A stretch of DNA of 64,000 bases from Cannabis sativa (lineage: Eukaryota > Streptophyta > Magnoliopsida > Rosales > Cannabaceae), in assembly GCF_029168945.1 (NCBI RefSeq), contig NC_083608.1, positions 18,680,136-18,744,135 on the forward strand, given 5' to 3'. This document shows positions 34,657-45,353 of this stretch, piece by piece. The stretch's first letter is position 1. Every line of letters begins with the position of its first letter. Both the position numbers and the translations under genes were made by a program. The notes under the pieces were generated by a model. It was not told where the DNA came from, searched no databases, and was given only the letters and a program-made list of their open reading frames with translations.

Positions 34657-36195
34657 ATATTAAATATCACTTCATAGGGTGACTGGTTTTGTAAAATTGG
34701 TGTTGGGAGCCTATTGATGAGAAATAAAGCTATGGTGAAGGCATCACACTAGTATTTTAAAGGCATGCTTGCTTGAGAAAGGAGAGTTAAGCCCATTTTG
34801 ACAATGTGTCAATGCTTTCTCTTAGCACGACCATTTTGGGTTGAGGTATGAGGACAAGAATGCCGAAACTCAATACCATGAGTTAGACAAACTCAGAAAA
34901 GGCTTTATATTCACCTCCTAAGTCAGACTTGATGCTTTTAATTTTCTTATCAAACTTGTTCTCCCCTGAGACTTTGAATTTAAGAAAGGAATTTAAGGCA
35001 TCAAATTTAAATTTTCGAGGGTAAAGCCAAGTGAATCTACTGTTGTCATCTACAAAATGAATGTAGAATCTATTATTGACATTAGAAGAGATGGGAGCTA
35101 GTCCCCTAAGTCAGTATGTATAAGCTCAAGAACAAAATTAGCTCTAGAATTAGACAGATTAAAGGATAGAAAGTGTGCAGATTGCCATAGTAACAAGCAT
35201 CACAAAAATTTCTCATTTCAATTTGGGAAAATTTTACATGACTCAATTCTAGAACTTGATTTAACACACGAGTTGATTGATGACCTAAACGCCTATGCCA
35301 AACATTAACTTTAGAGATAGAACTTCTACTAATTTTGGACTGACTAACACACTGACTATTAGAGCTAACAACAGTATTTGAAAGATAACATGACTTGGTC
35401 TGAGATTGATCAGACTTTGTGGACGAAGAACATGAAGATTGTGACTGATATTGAGGTGAAACCAGCTGATATAACCCATCTTTAAGCACTCCTTGAAGTA
35501 GCACCCTCCTTGAACTTTATCCTTCACCAAACAATAATCAGTATAAAACTCAATTAGTATATTATTATCATTTGGTAAATTTTGAAATACTAATTAATTT
35601 TTTGCAATTTTAGGAACCAGAAGCATATCTTTCAGTAGTAATTTATTTCTTATTTTAGTGTTCAGAATTCCATTTCCTAATATATGAAATTATGAGCTTA
35701 TTACCATTACCGACTGCGACCTTTTATTTACCATTGTAGTCTTGTTTCTATCTCATGTTGGAAGCATCAGAGCTGATGTGGTTGCTAGCTCCACTGTCGA
35801 CAAACCACGCAATACTTTCCAAGATTTTAGGAGTTGCAATGAAGGCATTGTGGCTAGTTTGTGTTGGTTTATTCTAAGACTGAGGGTTATTAGGATCACA
35901 TCTCATATTGTTTTCATCAAATTGATTATAGCACACAGTAGCAGAATGACCATACTTGCCACAAACTTGAAAATTTGGTCTTGGACCATTTGAGTGCCCC
36001 TACCTCGAGCTCTTCCAGAATTTCAGCGATTGCTAGAGAATTGACCTCCTCCATTGTAGTTTTGATTTTGATTAGAGAAACCACAATGAACACGTCCAGT
36101 TGAATGTCCTGAGTTGGTTTTGGCTGCCAGATTAGCTTGTGGAGCAGGACCAAAAACTTTGCTCCCTATGCTCAAAGTCTGAAGTATTTATATTT
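34657..36195 (-). pseudogene. C1 gag C-terminus, protease, pre-integrase and integrase core (broken)
   Basis: Reading leftward from 36195: a Gly/Asn/Arg-rich gag tail with a zinc knuckle-like stretch (FKF... YGHSATVCYNQFDEN, near 35920-35990), then protease with WFVDSGASNHISSD near 35790-35830. The GAG-pre-integrase block at 35504-35106 has VNVWHRRLGH and FCDACYYGN, the HHCC finger. The integrase core follows with HFVDDNSRFTWLYP near 35060 and KSDLGGEY near 34930. Stops and frameshifts occur in every block. The integrase core stops where C2 inserted and resumes at 23900. Confidence 0.88.
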
Positions 36196-36313
36196 TGGTA
36201 ACGTCCTCGCTTCAAGCCTCTATTGGGTCCTTACACCCACGGAATGAATGGCTCTTGTACACGAGTACGTCACTCTGGCTGCTTCATGGATTAACGGCTG
36301 ACCCTACAGACCA

Positions 36314-36397
36314 ACACGAGTATGTCACCCATCCTGAAATTACCCCAAGTCAAGCACGCTTAATTGTGGAGTTCTTTCGTGATGGGCTACCGAAAAA
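36314..36397 (-). repeat. 5S rRNA-derived segment in Cassandra 3' LTR (deleted form)
   Basis: On the minus strand the segment contains GGTAGCCCATCACGAAAGAA, TTAAGCGTGCTTGACTTGGG (the box A region of 5S genes) and AGGATGGGTGAC. The part that would match the end of 5S rRNA is missing compared with the other LTR. Confidence 0.85.
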
Positions 36398-36767
36398 CAA
36401 GATTCACCTTGTTAATATAGGTAGTATAAATCAATCCATTTAGGCCCTCTTCAATTGTGTAGTCCCATACCTACACAGCCTCATAATCATCCCACTTGAC
36501 CTTCCCCAAGCGATGTGGGATTGTACAGCTTACCTGGTATTTCCCCTTACGGATCACGGGACTACAGACTGTCACAATCACCCCCTTTACAGGGTTCGAC
36601 GTCCTCGTCGACCATACTTTTGACTGGGTCAAGGCTTTGATACCATTTGTAACGTCCCTGCTTCAAGCCTCCATTGGGTCCATACACCCACGGAATGAAT
36701 GACTCTTGTATACGAGTACGTTACTCTGGCTGCTTCATGGATTGACGAATGACCCTACAAACTAACA

Positions 36768-36890
36768 CGAGTGTTTCCAACGTGCTTTGTCCTCACTCGC
36801 GCGCTTCCTAGGAAAACTTCACCCATCTTGAAGTTGCCCCAAGTCAAGCACGCTTAACTGTGAAGTTCTTTTGTGATGGGCTACCAAAAA
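36768..36890 (-). repeat. 5S rRNA-derived segment in Cassandra 5' LTR (fuller form)
   Basis: On the minus strand it has AGTTAAGCGTGCTTGACTTG (box A-like) and AAGATGGGTGAAGTTTTCC with CTAGGAAGCGCGCG (the box C region of 5S, diverged), ending in AACACTCGTG, as at the 3' end of 5S rRNA. Confidence 0.85.
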
Positions 36891-37070
36891 ATAAGATGCA
36901 CCTTGTTGATATAGGTAGTACAAATCAATCCATTCAAGCCCTCTTCAATTGTGTAGTCCCATACCTACAGAGTCTCAGAATCATCCCACTTGACCTTCCC
37001 CAAGCGGTGTGGGATTGTACAACTTACTCGGTATTTCCCCTTACAGATCACAGGACTACTGACTGTCACA

Positions 37071-37317
37071 ATTATTTTGCTATCAAAGCTGAGGGGAATA
37101 TCATGCAGCTCTTGCCTTGTTGTTTTTGGGCAAGCCTCGATTTGAAGTACAAAGACAAATATTCTGCATCTAGAGCTGAGAGCACATTGGCCACAAGGTA
37201 TGCTTCAGGGTATGGATCTCCAGGAAAGGCAAGCATGTCTGCCTAATTTTTCTTCTGTCTTAGATATTCTATCATTGGTGTAGAACCCTTTTGAACAGTT
37301 TGAATCAGAGTTTTAGT
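37071..37317 (-). pseudogene. C1 gag N-terminal half (broken)
   Basis: Read leftward the frame gives TKTLIQTVQKGSTPMIEYL, then a TAG, then MLAFPGDPYPEAYLVANVLSALDAEYLS, which is the UBN2-type gag of Copia elements. It is bounded by LTR L3 on the right and the Cassandra insertion on the left. Confidence 0.8.
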
Positions 37318-39313
37318 TGTTGGGTTTTGTGCCCTAAATAAAACTCTATTTCAATGTAATCTTAAATATTCATTTATCAATAAAGAAACAGATTTATTTC
37401 ATTACTTGTTTAATGTATTATTTGGTTCACATGTTTATTTCATGTTCATTTGTTTAGTTTATAAATTCATTCAAATCCTTATGACATTGATATTCTTGAT
37501 TATTGTGTTGTCAATACAGTGGAAAGTAATTAACATTATGTGATTAAATAAATTCGTATGATTTATCAATACATAAGATTTTACTGATATGATAATCTAC
37601 AATGTAGTTTACTTGCACCTTGGATAAGTAATATGTCCTTTCCAGGGTATTAGTAAAATAAGCTTGGATTGAATGTATGGTGTATACATCAGAAGAGACC
37701 GCTATTGAACTTAGATAAGATATCATAAACTTACCGTAATATCTATATAATTCAATATCATCTAGTTGATCTTAGATCAAATGATCTCAATCCTGAGATG
37801 GTTAGGTTCTAGTTTAGATGTATTATTTATGTTCTTCAATTTGTTCGTTAAAGTTGACCAATTGGATCTTCTCATGACATACAGATTAAGAATATTGTAG
37901 TGCAATTGAGTGGAAGTGCTAATCATAAATATAGAATATATAGCTTCTATAAATACATATAAGTGAAATGATGATTTCCTTCAAGCTTGGCTTAATAGAT
38001 ATAAATGGTTGAGTACTCATTTCAGTAATTATATTAGTTTACTGAAATATCATTTATAGGTAGCTAAGTATTTTAAAGATAAAATACATTGAAGGGTAGA
38101 ACGGTAAATTTATCCCTACTCAATGTAGATCATCTATAAAGGCACATTGATTATTTGAATTATAACAATGGATAATTCATAGCGTATCTATATCGTGAAA
38201 TATGTAAAGCTTTCTATATAATTAAGAGTACAATTCTTAATCTATAGTGGCGTAAGAAGGAATTAAGAAGTTAGAGAATTTACTTGGTAGATTCTACAAC
38301 TACTTATTGGACGCTTGATTATGTAGGCCCATGGTCACCACACAAGTTGAAATAATACTGCTTGTAGACTCAGTTAATTGGTTTTAATTAATCAAATATA
38401 ATTCTAAAATTAGACCATGTCTTATTTATGAATTTTCAGTAAGCAATGGCTTAATTGCGAAGAAACGAGGTTTTAGGGTTTATTTGTTAATTAAGAGACT
38501 TTGTAAAGTCTAATTAATAAATAAATTAAATGATAATTTTATTTGATGATTAATTATAATTATTAAATAAATAGTTTTGACATTTATAGGATTAAAATTA
38601 GAAAATATGGCATAAGTAAAATAAAAGATAAATAGTTGAAAAAAATGGCAAAATTATAACTAGTGGGGCCCATCTCTATGGTCACTACAAGAAAAATGAG
38701 CATTAATGAGGACAAATTTCGTTGGTAAAAACCCCTATTTTCGTCAGTATAGCGCATCAATGAGGACATTTCGTTGGTAAAAAGTCGTTGGGAATACTTC
38801 GTTGGTAAAAATGATTATCAACAACGACTTTTTAAGTCGTTGGGAATAAAAATTATCAACAACGACATTGTCGTTAAGAATAATATTTTACTTATTTTTT
38901 TTTTTTAAAACCTAAGTGCATCAACAACGACATTGTCGTTATTGATATTATTATCAATGACAACAATGTCGTTATTGAAGAGCTTTTTCGAAAAAAAATA
39001 AATAATTATATTAAAATTATTTGTAATTAATTATTAATATATAATATTATATTAAAATTATTAAATTAAATAATTAATTTTATTTTTATTTTTTTAATTA
39101 TTTTTTTAATTAATTAATTAATTAATATATAAAATTATTGAATTAATTAAGATATGAAATCATTTAACTAAAAGAAAATATTTAGAGTCACTAATATTAC
39201 AATAAAAAGTGAGTCATAAACATTATAGTACTGCATACCTAAATATAAATTAGTGTTCATAAACTATTAACAAACATATTATATCGATAGTTGGTAAAAT
39301 TAAAATAGATATT

Positions 39314-39754
39314 CTAAAAGAAGTTTGTAGTAGCATCGTCCTCATCACTAGCATCTCCAAGAACATCCAGCATCTGTGGGTAGTATGGCGGCATTTGCAA
39401 ACTTGTCATCATCTGAGATGTCTGCTGCCCATGTAGTGTGGACATCATTTGAGATGTCTGCTGCCCTTGTTGTGTCGGCATCATCTGAGAAGTCTGTTGT
39501 CCTAGATGTGTCGGCATCATTTGAGATGTCTGCTCCCATGGTTGTGTCGGCATCGTCTGCGATGTGTTCTAATATTGCTGCCCTTGTGTCGACATCTGAA
39601 CATTTTGCGGCATCTGTGACATTTGTGGCATCCGAGGCTCTGACACATGAGACGTCTGAGGCGACTGCGTCATCATATTCAACAATACTTGAGAATTATT
39701 TGGCGACTGAAACACAAACTGCAAGTATGACTGGTACATTTGACTGTGAAATTG
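39314..39754 (-). pseudogene. C-terminal exon of a CACTA-associated plant transposase protein (one stop)
   Basis: Reading leftward from 39754, just after a splice acceptor-like CCTTAG, the frame is Gln/Met/Ser-rich (QFHSQMYQSYLQFVFQSP, then QMSQMPQNVQMSTQGQQY). It meets a TAG at 39569-39571 and continues as four 12-residue repeats of the type MPTQPWEQTSQM. The end is LDVLGDASDEDDATTNFF and a stop at 39314. A Gln-rich tail with an acidic end is typical of the plant En/Spm-type transposase proteins, though the family call is inference. The conserved upstream domains are missing. Confidence 0.6.
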
Positions 39755-39786
39755 CTAAGGACTTAACATTCCAGACTTAACATTAC

Positions 39787-40858
39787 AATGATTTATTAAT
39801 TATAAAATTTATCACTTACTCAATTATTAATTATTTATATTCAACTAATTAAAGTTATTTATAATTATTTAATTATTTATTACTATTTTTTATAAATATA
39901 CAAAAAATCTTTTTAATTCAATTACTAAATTTTAGGATTTATTTCACTAATTTTGTTAAATAATTTCAATTTAAAATATAACTTGTTACCATTTTTATAA
40001 GAAACTATTAACTTATTATTTTTATTATTTATAAATATTTTCTTTATTATTAATCTAATTATTTATTAATATTTTTTATTGTAAGAATTTATTAATTATT
40101 AAACTCGTTATTTATTCAATTATTAATTATCTATTTTCAACTAGTAAAACTTATTTATTAAGTATTTAATTATTTATTATTTTAAGATATTTTATGAATA
40201 CCCTCATTTCTATATATTTGAGCTTATTTCTTTTGCTCTTGTCCCACTTCTCAAGACCACAATGGGATATATGTTAACTATATATGTTGGGGTGAACCTC
40301 ATTACTAAACATATGCTAAAACCTTTTCAATTATGTAACAATATCATAGCTTTTATGTTCTTATACAAGTCATTCATCTATTTTTTTTCATTCAAAAAAA
40401 AAAACTATAATTAGTAGTAACTTAGATCATTAGCACCTTGATTATCTCCATAAATAAGTATACTGTATTTTATTACCACTTTTTATACGTTTCATATGAT
40501 AATAAAACTAACTTATATATATATATAAGAATATATATATGTACGTAATTTCTAGGTTTGATATATCAAAATATTATTTAAAAAATTATGTAGGTCTGAT
40601 ATTTAAATAAAATTGCATGTAACTTCAATACAAGATTGTCTATTTTTTTTTAACTAAAAGTAAATATTAATTTTTCATTTAAATTATTTTTATTTAATAA
40701 AATATTAGATTATTTTTTTATTATTAGTCTAATTATTTATTAATATTTTTTATTGTATGAATTTATTAATTATTAAACTCATTACTTTTTCAATTATTAA
40801 TTATCTATTTTCAACTAATAAAAGTTATTTATTAAATTTTTAATTATTTATTATTATT
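39787..40858. repeat. three direct repeats of ~110-150 bp inside the CACTA element
   Basis: Blocks at 39787-39890, 40042-40184 and 40711-40858 share CAATTATTAATTATCTATTT and CAACTAATAAAAGTTATTTA-like sequence. They are AT-rich and non-coding. Confidence 0.65.
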
Positions 40859-41458
40859 TTTCAAAAAAATACAAATTTTATTTAGTTAAATTACTTAATT
40901 TTTCGAATAATTTCATTATTTTTTATAAATAATTGTTAACTTATAATTTTCTTTTTTAAATATAACTTCTATGTTTTTTTTATTATATCAAAATTTTAAC
41001 AAAATTTGGCCAAAATAACATTTATATTTTAAACTACCCAAAAATTTTAAACCTAATTTACACAATCTAAAAATTTTCAAATACATCACAAATATTAAAA
41101 TATTACATATTATCAATATAAACCAAAAAATTATTAAAATATATATATAAAAAAAAAAACAAACAAACCAGCCGCATCTATATCTTTTATATATATAAAC
41201 AGAAATTAACACATGATTTTTTTTTCCTTTGCCAATGTAATTAAGTAAGCCTACAGATTCTTTGATCGACCAAAGCATCAAAGTAAACAAGTCAAATTAG
41301 GTATGAAATACCACAATCTTTTCTTTATTTTACAATCTTACATAGCAACTTTTTTATTTAAATATCTATAGATATATATTTTGTGTTATATTTGTTGATT
41401 TCCTATCCTCCATTAAGATATATATTCAATTAAGACTAAAGTTTTTTTAAAAGTCTGA

Positions 41459-41552
<94 letters not shown>
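41459..41552. repeat. (ATT)n microsatellite, about 93 bp
   Basis: About 31 units of a TTA trinucleotide run, inside the CACTA element. A poly-isoleucine ORF across it is an artefact. Confidence 0.97.
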
Positions 41553-41553
<1 letters not shown>

Positions 41554-41825
41554 TGTTGCTGCTGTTGTTTCTATTAATATTCTTGAATTTAACAAATAGA
41601 TTTAGGGTTACACAATAACAAAAACAAATATTATCTAAAAAAACCAATTTCAGAATATTCACCCATATATATTAAAAATAAAACAAACAACAACTACAAT
41701 CACATATAACATTTTACAAATCAAAATAAATACAACTAAATAGCTACAAAGATTAAAACAAAAAAAAAATTATAAATACAAATACATATATAAAAATATA
41801 TGCTACTAAAAAAAATAATGAAATA

Positions 41826-42077
41826 TTACCTCACAAATGCCACCGGTGGTGGGCCGACGCTACAGCCGGAGGAGCCGGAGCCTGGGCGGTCAGACGACGT
41901 CGGGGACGGAGTGGTGGTGGGCGGAAGGATCTGAAATGAGGTTTTTGAAGGGGGAGAGGCGGAGTTTCTGAAATAGGGTTTTTGAAGGGGAGAGGCGGAC
42001 TGTGATGAGAAGGAAATGAAATGGTTTCCTCTGCAATTTTTTTTTATAGCAAAGTTGTCCCCAACGACATGCCCCAA
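41826..42077 (-). other. GC-rich candidate 5' exon in the CACTA element
   Basis: In an AT-rich element this 250-bp block is clearly richer in G and C. On the minus strand an ATG at 42077 opens a Ser/Pro-rich frame ending GGCATTTGTGAG followed by GTAATATT, a possible splice donor. It might be the first exon of the element's gene or a captured host fragment. It contains a repeat of CCTCTCCCCYTTCAAAAACC (two copies near 41945 and 41985). Evidence is weak. Confidence 0.25.
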
Positions 42078-42134
42078 CGACTATGTCGTTGGTGGCAGAC
42101 TGACATAGTCGTTGGGGCATGTCGTTGGGGACAA
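42055..42134. repeat. 33-bp perfect inverted repeat (hairpin) in the CACTA right subterminal region
   Basis: Arms 42055-42087 and 42102-42134 are exact reverse complements with a 14-base loop. Each arm has CCCCAACGACATGCCCCAAC and so carries several copies of the CAACGAC subterminal unit. Confidence 0.93.
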
Positions 42135-42804
42135 TTTTGGGGGAAAATTTGCCGCCCAAATCAACAGCTCCTTTTCAAAAACCACACACACATTCCCAAC
42201 GACAATGTCGTTATTGAAGATTTTTTCAATAACGACATTGTCGTTATTAAAAAAAAAAGTCGTTGTTAATTAACTATTTTTTTTTAAAAAAAAAATATGA
42301 ATAGCTTTCCCAACGACAGGCAAATGTCGTTATTGATACCCTCATTTTTAATGAGGACTTTTAGGCGTTGGTAATAGTGGCGTTGGTATTAACCATTATT
42401 CTTGTAGTGGGTCTGCCACTATATGGTTTATTTTGCTATTATTTTATCTTTTTTATTCCACATAATTTAAATCCTAACTCTAGGTGAAACAGTATAAAGG
42501 GAATAGGATGCTCTCATTCTCATCCAACCTAATAACCTAGTTTACATTCTGTCAGATAACTAGAGTTTTTAAGAGCCTCCTTCCTTTATTTTTGAATCTC
42601 TCTCTATTGTTCTTCATAATTTTTGAGTCTATAGTGAAAGAGTACATGCCCACCCATAACAAGTTAAGTACTCAATCATAGTGTGTAAGATTGTGAAGAA
42701 TCCAACACTTGAAGGAGATTCGAGCTCAGATCTTGATAATACTCCGCGACAGAAAGGAACAAGGATTAGAGATCTGAGTGGAAGGAGACATATTATTCCA
42801 CTGC

Positions 42805-43337
42805 CATCAAGGATTTGGTGAGACTTCTCAAAATCTTGGTCACGATATCCTTTTATGTAAGTACCTTGCCAAGAGAGTTTAATTCATTAGTAATAGTTGT
42901 GAAACGGGTATACATGTTAGCAATGGTTTCATGTTGTAGCATCTTGAAATTTTCAATTGAGTAACTAAAAGTTGAATTTTAGTTTCATTTATGGCACTAG
43001 TTCCATGATGAGTTACATCTACCATTTTCCACATATCATAAGCAGAGGAGGCTTGCTCAATATTTTTAAAAATATCTCTATCTAAACCACATATAAGAGC
43101 ATACTTAGCCTTAGCATTTTTAGATAACATCTTTTTATCATTTTCATTATATGCATCATATTTCTTAACAATTTCTACTCCATCTACAAAATGCATAGGA
43201 GTGTAAGGACCATAACATACAATATACCAAAAATCATAATCAATGAATTGAAGATAAGTTTCTATTCTAATTTTCCAATAAGAAAAGTCTACCCCATCGA
43301 AAAATAGTGCTCTACTTGTGCTTAAATCTTCTAGCAT
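42805..43337 (-). pseudogene. gag of Copia element D, truncated
   Basis: An ATG at 43337 opens a frame with FFDGVDFSYWKIRIETYL, DYDFWYIVCYGPYTP and ASSAYDMWKMVDVTHHGTS, which matches Copia gag of the DUF4219/UBN2 type. A small frameshift near 42880-42940 follows, then YTRFTTITNELNSLGKVL, a stop, and KDIVTKILRSL up to the L3 junction. The rest of D (pol) is not present to the left. The 5' LTR lies directly upstream on the minus strand. Confidence 0.85.
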
Positions 43338-43420
43338 ATTATTGTGTGAATTACTTAGAAACTCTATAAATTTTGAAATCCACTCAAAAACAAGAGCCTT
43401 TTCTTCGATATTAACTGTGA

Positions 43421-44889
43421 GCCCAAGATAATTTTTTAAAAGGGAGTAAATTGGAAATTTAAAACTCTAAATGCAATTTATAAAAATATTCAAATTTAAA
43501 GCAATCACATAGATAAACACTAGTATAAGCAAATAATAAACTTGAAATATAAAGAATTTAGGGATAAAAATTACAAACTCGCAATTTTTACAAGGTTCAT
43601 TAGAACTAAGTCACCTACGTCCTTGGTCTTCAAAGCTATGGACCTAGCTTTCAGTTCAATTATCGAGTCAACTTAACGGGCTTGACTAACCCTTACAACC
43701 GGAGAATTTTTCACCAAGGTTTTCCCGAACCTCTCACAATAGTGTTCTTCCAAGGACTATCGACCTCACCGAATTGTTGAAGTGTCAATCTCACTCTCAG
43801 ATTGTTGTAGTGACAATCTCACTCTTCTCGGGTTATTTAAGAACTGGTGTCAATGTCACCTACAATTGAGTTGTTTTTATCTTGGTGTCAACCTCACTTC
43901 TCAATACAATTAATATATAATTTTGAAATACAAAACATACTCTCTCTAATAAGATGATATACAATGTAAAATCCTAGAGAGAATTGCAAGTACACTAGAG
44001 AAGATAAGAACAAGTTTGACTCAAGTGTGTGTGGTTGGTGTATTTATGAAAAGATGATAATTCTTTAGCTTAGAACACTTAGAATGATATAATAAGATGA
44101 ATAGAAGCTCAACCAACCTTAATTTTTGAGTGAAAATGAGTTTATATAGTGTAGGAACAAAAACTAGTCGTTTATAGCCGTTAGCACATTTTTCAAAAAG
44201 AAATATTTGGAATAATGGTCTGCCATTTTTAAAATGGTCTACTGTTTCTGTGAAAAATGGTCTGCAGTTTTAAAAATGGTAGGCTGAAAAAGAGGCAGTG
44301 GCAAGTGTAATTTTTTTGACTTAAAACACGCATGACTCTTAGCTCGTTTATCCAATTTCAAATAGTCTAGTTGCGTTATCTTAGTTAAAACATAAATAAT
44401 CTTAAAATTCAATTTATAATAAATTATATGTCATTTTAAAAAGTAACTTGTCGCACAAGTTAGTAAGCTAAACTTTTAACTTATAAACTCTAATGTAGTA
44501 TGCATATCGCTTTAACAAGACTAAAGTAAATTTATACCATTTGATTGTGTGTAGTCTTGATTTAGATGAACCTCCTAACTTGATTTGCATGATTTGATCC
44601 AAAGATGACTTTGACTTTCAAGTTGACTTTTGACTTTGAGCTTTTAAAGTCATCTTTTGGATAGAGTCTTGAATTCTTGATCTCTTGTTGAAACTTTTCC
44701 TCTTATGAAAGTATGAAATAGTTGATATACTAGTTGAATTCACTTATTTGATTATGTTTGATTTTACCGAGCAAATATTGATACTTGGTATTTTCCTTGC
44801 AAAATGTTCAAGAGATGATTAGTAACAAATAATAATCAAATATGTTTTTATCATCAAAATAAGTGAGTGATTGACTTTTTGTCAACACA
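43421..44889 (-). mobile_element. 5' LTR and leader of Copia element D
   Basis: On the minus strand it begins TGTGTTGACAAAAAGTCAA at 44889. A TATA box (CACTATATAAACTC) reads near 44140-44151, followed by a leader with several GTGAGATTGACAC/GTGAGGTTGACACC repeats (43765-43905). The inner boundary is uncertain; TTTACTCCCTTTT near 43440 resembles the usual end of such LTRs. It abuts the gag fragment of element G at 44890. Confidence 0.6.
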
Positions 44890-45283
44890 CAGTGGCATGG
44901 GTTTCCTCCTACTTGTGGTGGAGTGTGTTGGTATGCATTTAGACTTGTCCCAATGCATCCCCCAAGTTTTCTAAATCAGAGTTATCCCCCAGATCAACTC
45001 AATGTTCTGCTACAATAGGCTGACCAATGTCAGGCCTAGTTTCTCTAACATATGCATAAGTGGTAGTCCTTGCCTCTTGGACATCGGGTGTGACTCTAGT
45101 GAAAGGTGTTGTAATCCTTATAGCCTTGGGGTTAACATTAGCAGGGACCATAGGTTGGTTCCCTCGAGGTGGCAGTCGAGCATTGGGGTTGTCAAGCCCT
45201 GGGTCAGTAGGTGTTTGGACATTGGGTTTCGTCACCATAAGATCGTGAGACTCAGTTAAAGAGGATCTTCTTATCAAAATCAT
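44890..45283 (-). pseudogene. gag N-terminal fragment of a gypsy-like element G
   Basis: The ATG at 45283 opens a 94-residue frame rich in Pro/Thr/Arg with SLTESHDLM and PPRGNQPMVPANVNP, ending in a TGA near 44999. It continues with further stops to the D LTR. Its place just inside an LTR and its composition suggest the N-terminus of a Tat/Ogre-type gag, but no diagnostic domain is present. Confidence 0.4.
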
Positions 45284-45353
45284 GATTGTTGATTCAAAGG
45301 TGGATTCAAGATTGTAGGTTGATCTTCTTCTCTTAATGAAAGTGCCAAAATAT

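Larger units (their letters stand above)
36196..37070 (-). mobile_element. Cassandra-type TRIM retrotransposon with 5S rRNA-derived LTRs
   Basis: Two direct repeats (36196-36576 and 36648-37070) flank a 71-bp internal domain. On the minus strand the LTR begins TGTGACAGTC and ends GGACGTTACA. The 5' LTR is followed by AATGGTATCAAAGCC, a Met-tRNA primer-binding site, and the 3' LTR is preceded by GTAAAGGGGGTGAT, a polypurine tract. Each LTR holds a 5S rRNA-like segment. These are the defining features of Cassandra elements, which are non-coding and rely on enzymes of other elements. The left LTR is about 43 bp shorter because of a deletion inside the 5S-like part. The target duplication is not cleanly resolved. 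It sits inside C1 gag. Confidence 0.9.
21466..37317 (-). mobile_element. decayed Ty1/copia element C1, split by two insertions
   Basis: Reading from right to left the pieces are: gag (37317-37071 and 36195-35930), protease near 35800, gag-pre-integrase 35504-35106, integrase 35100-34657 and 23900-23650, reverse transcriptase and RNase H 23200-21887, polypurine tract and 3' LTR (21717-21466). The plus-strand element C2 (23901-34651) interrupts integrase, and a Cassandra TRIM (36196-37070) interrupts gag. The right side is cut off by LTR L3 at 37318, so the 5' LTR is missing. Many stops and frameshifts show an old copy. Confidence 0.85.
38683..42409. mobile_element. CACTA (En/Spm) DNA transposon, 3.7 kb, non-autonomous
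   Basis: Termini CACTACAAGAAAAATG and, inverted, CACTACAAGAATAATG match at 15 of 16 bases. A perfect 3-bp duplication GGT flanks it (38680-38682 and 42410-42412). Subterminal regions carry many CGTTGG and AACGACATTGTCGTT repeats (for example 38861, 38926, 42198, 42231), as expected for transposase-binding sites. The interior is AT-rich with a relic of a transposase-associated protein on the minus strand (39314-39754). It lies within LTR L3. Confidence 0.93.
37318..42804 (+). mobile_element. truncated LTR (L3) of the C2 family, split by a CACTA element
   Basis: Begins TGTTGGGTTTTGTGCCCT at 37318 and follows the C2 LTR, with clear divergence, to about 38682. It resumes after the CACTA element (42410) and stops at TATTATTCCACTGC (42804). 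The last 120 bp or so of the LTR are absent; gag of element D begins directly. No internal region of L3 is present, so it is a solo or truncated LTR and is older than C2 by divergence. Confidence 0.8.

Noticed and set aside
36314..36890. Functional 5S rRNA genes
   Set aside because: The 5S similarity is diverged, interrupted and lies within LTRs with a primer-binding site and polypurine tract, so it is part of a Cassandra TRIM.
36195..37246. Plus-strand ORFs of 68-128 residues
   Set aside because: They run through the Cassandra LTRs and C1 gag in antisense; the repeat explains their resemblance to one another.
41447..41662. Poly-isoleucine ORF
   Set aside because: Artefact of the (ATT)n microsatellite.
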